Positions 49,405 to 50,889 of a stretch of DNA of 50,889 nt are shown in pieces. How positions within the stretch are numbered: the first letter of the stretch is position 1; every line of letters starts with the position of its first letter. Source of the stretch: Ruminococcus sp. (GTDB taxonomy: Bacteria > Bacillota > Clostridia > Oscillospirales > Acutalibacteraceae); NCBI GenBank assembly GCA_017416065.1, contig JAFQDM010000003.1, forward strand, positions 1 to 50,889. Reading direction: 5' to 3'. The notes beneath the pieces are model-generated. The model ran no database searches and was not told the origin of the DNA. It was given only the letters and a program-made list of their open reading frames with translations. The position numbers were made by a program, and so were the translations under genes.

Positions 49405-50889
49405 ATGACAGGTAAGAAGATTATTTCTCTGTTGCTTGTGCTCGCTCTGCTTTGCGGTACTCTGGCAGGTACTTTGTTTACTGCAAATGCTGAAGACGCC
49501 ACAGCAGAGACAGGCCCCGTGCTGCCCCCTAACCCTTATGCAGAAGCAGCTCAGGCACTGGATCGTGAGTTTGCTTATTCAGGTGATGACTTGGGCTGTA
49601 CCTACACACCCGAGCGCACCACCTTTAAGGTATGGGCACCCACATCCTCAGAGGTCATCCTGAACCTTTACGCCACAGGAAGCGACCTGGAGGACGGCAA
49701 CAAAAAGCTGGGCTCACATCCTATGGAAAAGGATATGGACGGCGACAAGTGGACAGGCTGCTACACCCTGACCCTTGAGGGTGATCAGAAGAACGTTTAT
49801 TACACCTACACGGTTACAAACAAAATGCTTGTAAGCGATATTGAGCGTACCTTCGAGATAGTTGACCCCTATGCAAAGGCTGTGGGTGTTAACGGCAAGC
49901 GTGCCATGGTAGTTGACCTTGACTCCACAGACCCCATGGGCTGGGACAAGGATGCATACGTACTTGCAGACACACCTACAGATGCTGTGGTGTGGGAGCT
50001 TGTTATCCGCGATTTCTCTGGATCTGAATCCTCAGGTGTGAGCGAGGAGAACAGAGGTAAGTTCCTGGCATTTACGGAAAGCGGCACAACCTTAAACGGT
50101 GAGGGCAGCATTGCTACCTGCGTGGATTACCTCAAGGAGCTGGGCGTTACTCACGTGCAGATAAACCCCATGTTCGACTTTGCAACTGTTATGGAGAATC
50201 AGGATCTTTCCGTTCAGTACAACTGGGGATATGATCCCGAAAACTACAACGTTCCCGACGGAAGCTACTCCTCAAATCCCTATGACGGAAACGTGAGGAT
50301 CAACGAGTGCAAGCAGATGATAAAGGCACTCCACGATGCAGGAATCGGCGTTATTATGGACGTGGTCTACAACCATACCTACCACAACAATGCCTCCAAC
50401 TTCCAGCGCCTTGTGCCTAACTACTACTACCGCTTCAACGCAAACGGAAGCTTCTCTACAGGCACAGGCTGCGGCAACGACACAGCCTCTGAGCGTGCAA
50501 TGTTCCGCAAGTTTATGATAGACAGCATTATGTACTGGGCTCAGGAATACCACATCGACGGCTTCCGCTTTGACCTTATGGGCACACACGATGTGGAGAC
50601 CATGAACCTTATCCGCGAGAACCTTGACACCATCGACCCCCGTATTCTTATGTACGGCGAGGGCTGGGAGCGTCCCTCTGTTTTTGATGCTACCACCTGC
50701 ACCGGGGAGAAGACCCTGCCTGCAACTCAGGTGAACTCTGAGTTTATGAGCGACAGGATCGGCCAGTTTAACGACGAGGTCCGTGACGGAATCAAGGGCT
50801 ATGTTTTTGAGCCTAAGGACAAGGGATTTATTCAGGGCGACGTCACCGCCTACACCACTATCTACGACAGCGTGCGCGCCAACACAACA
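49405..50889 (+). CDS. Secreted type I pullulanase, 3' end outside the window
   Basis: An open frame of 495 codons that runs off the window end. RBS AAGGAGG (49388-49394) precedes ATG. The signal peptide is KKIISLLLVLALLCGTLAG with cleavage near ANA. It is similar throughout to the cytoplasmic pullulanase at 44077: KVWAPTSSEVILNLY near 75, YNWGYDPENY near 272, DVVYNHTY near 319, GFRFDLMGTHD near 386 and MYGEGWE near 417. Exported, it would debranch starch outside the cell. The part past the catalytic domain, where a dockerin or binding module could be, is not visible. Confidence 0.95.
   Translation, partial: MTGKKIISLLLVLALLCGTLAGTLFTANAEDATAETGPVLPPNPYAEAAQALDREFAYSGDDLGCTYTPERTTFKVWAPTSSEVILNLYATGSDLEDGNKKLGSHPMEKDMDGDKWTGCYTLTLEGDQKNVYYTYTVTNKMLVSDIERTFEIVDPYAKAVGVNGKRAMVVDLDSTDPMGWDKDAYVLADTPTDAVVWELVIRDFSGSESSGVSEENRGKFLAFTESGTTLNGEGSIATCVDYLKELGVTHVQINPMFDFATVMENQDLSVQYNWGYDPENYNVPDGSYSSNPYDGNVRINECKQMIKALHDAGIGVIMDVVYNHTYHNNASNFQRLVPNYYYRFNANGSFSTGTGCGNDTASERAMFRKFMIDSIMYWAQEYHIDGFRFDLMGTHDVETMNLIRENLDTIDPRILMYGEGWERPSVFDATTCTGEKTLPATQVNSEFMSDRIGQFNDEVRDGIKGYVFEPKDKGFIQGDVTAYTTIYDSVRANTT

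Overview
The window looks like a piece of chromosome from an anaerobic, hydrogen-forming Clostridium-class bacterium of the Ruminococcus/Oscillospiraceae type. The evidence is an HndABCD-type [FeFe]-hydrogenase operon, PyrK/PyrD type 1B, a FakA/DegV pair, a T-box leader, two proteins with type I dockerin repeats, two type I pullulanases and many intergenic hairpin repeats. This is inferred from gene content, not from a search. No rRNA or tRNA gene was seen.

Layout: (1) 1-3748, nadA-nadB-nadC-niaR on +, behind a strong promoter overlapped by a likely NiaR operator. (2) 3746-5187, a gene-poor stretch of repeat families, then a probable structured RNA (4685-4900) with its own promoter, pseudoknot and terminator, and a 53-codon small ORF. 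(3) 5241-13765, a ten-gene operon on - carrying the four hydrogenase subunits plus a regulatory-looking set (two DRTGG proteins, two HATPase proteins, a PHP phosphoesterase and an H-cluster sensor-like protein); hndC is interrupted by a frameshift. (4) 14048-20213, trmO, an Fe-S aldo/keto reductase, LOG, a beta-CASP nuclease and a MATE exporter. (5) 20830-26758 on -, FakA-DegV-GNAT-ACP, preceded by a two-component system. (6) 26893-35870, a de novo pyrimidine operon pyrC-carB-pyrK-pyrD-pyrF-pyrE-pyrB with an attenuator-like leader; carA is absent and PyrB carries a PyrI-like zinc tail. (7) 35989-36573, a RAYT-type (REP-associated) tyrosine transposase whose coding sequence contains two copies of the dispersed GTAG-hairpin repeat. 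(8) 36672-42546 on -, a dockerin protein, an acyl-CoA ligase behind a Tyr-type T-box, an ATP-grasp protein, a cation exporter and a LysM protein. (9) 42649-50889 on +, enolase, a cytoplasmic pullulanase, a large secreted leucine-rich-repeat dockerin protein, and a secreted pullulanase cut by the window end.

The most unusual material is: the Tyr T-box on an acyl-CoA ligase; GTAG-hairpin repeats with covarying stems together with a RAYT that carries them in frame; two arrays of short variable palindromes separated by a fixed AGTGAAGTT spacer; the pseudoknotted RNA at 4685-4900; the sensor-like half of the hydrogenase operon; and the FakAB-GNAT-ACP gene set. All functional statements are by recognition of motifs and families; no alignment or database search was run.
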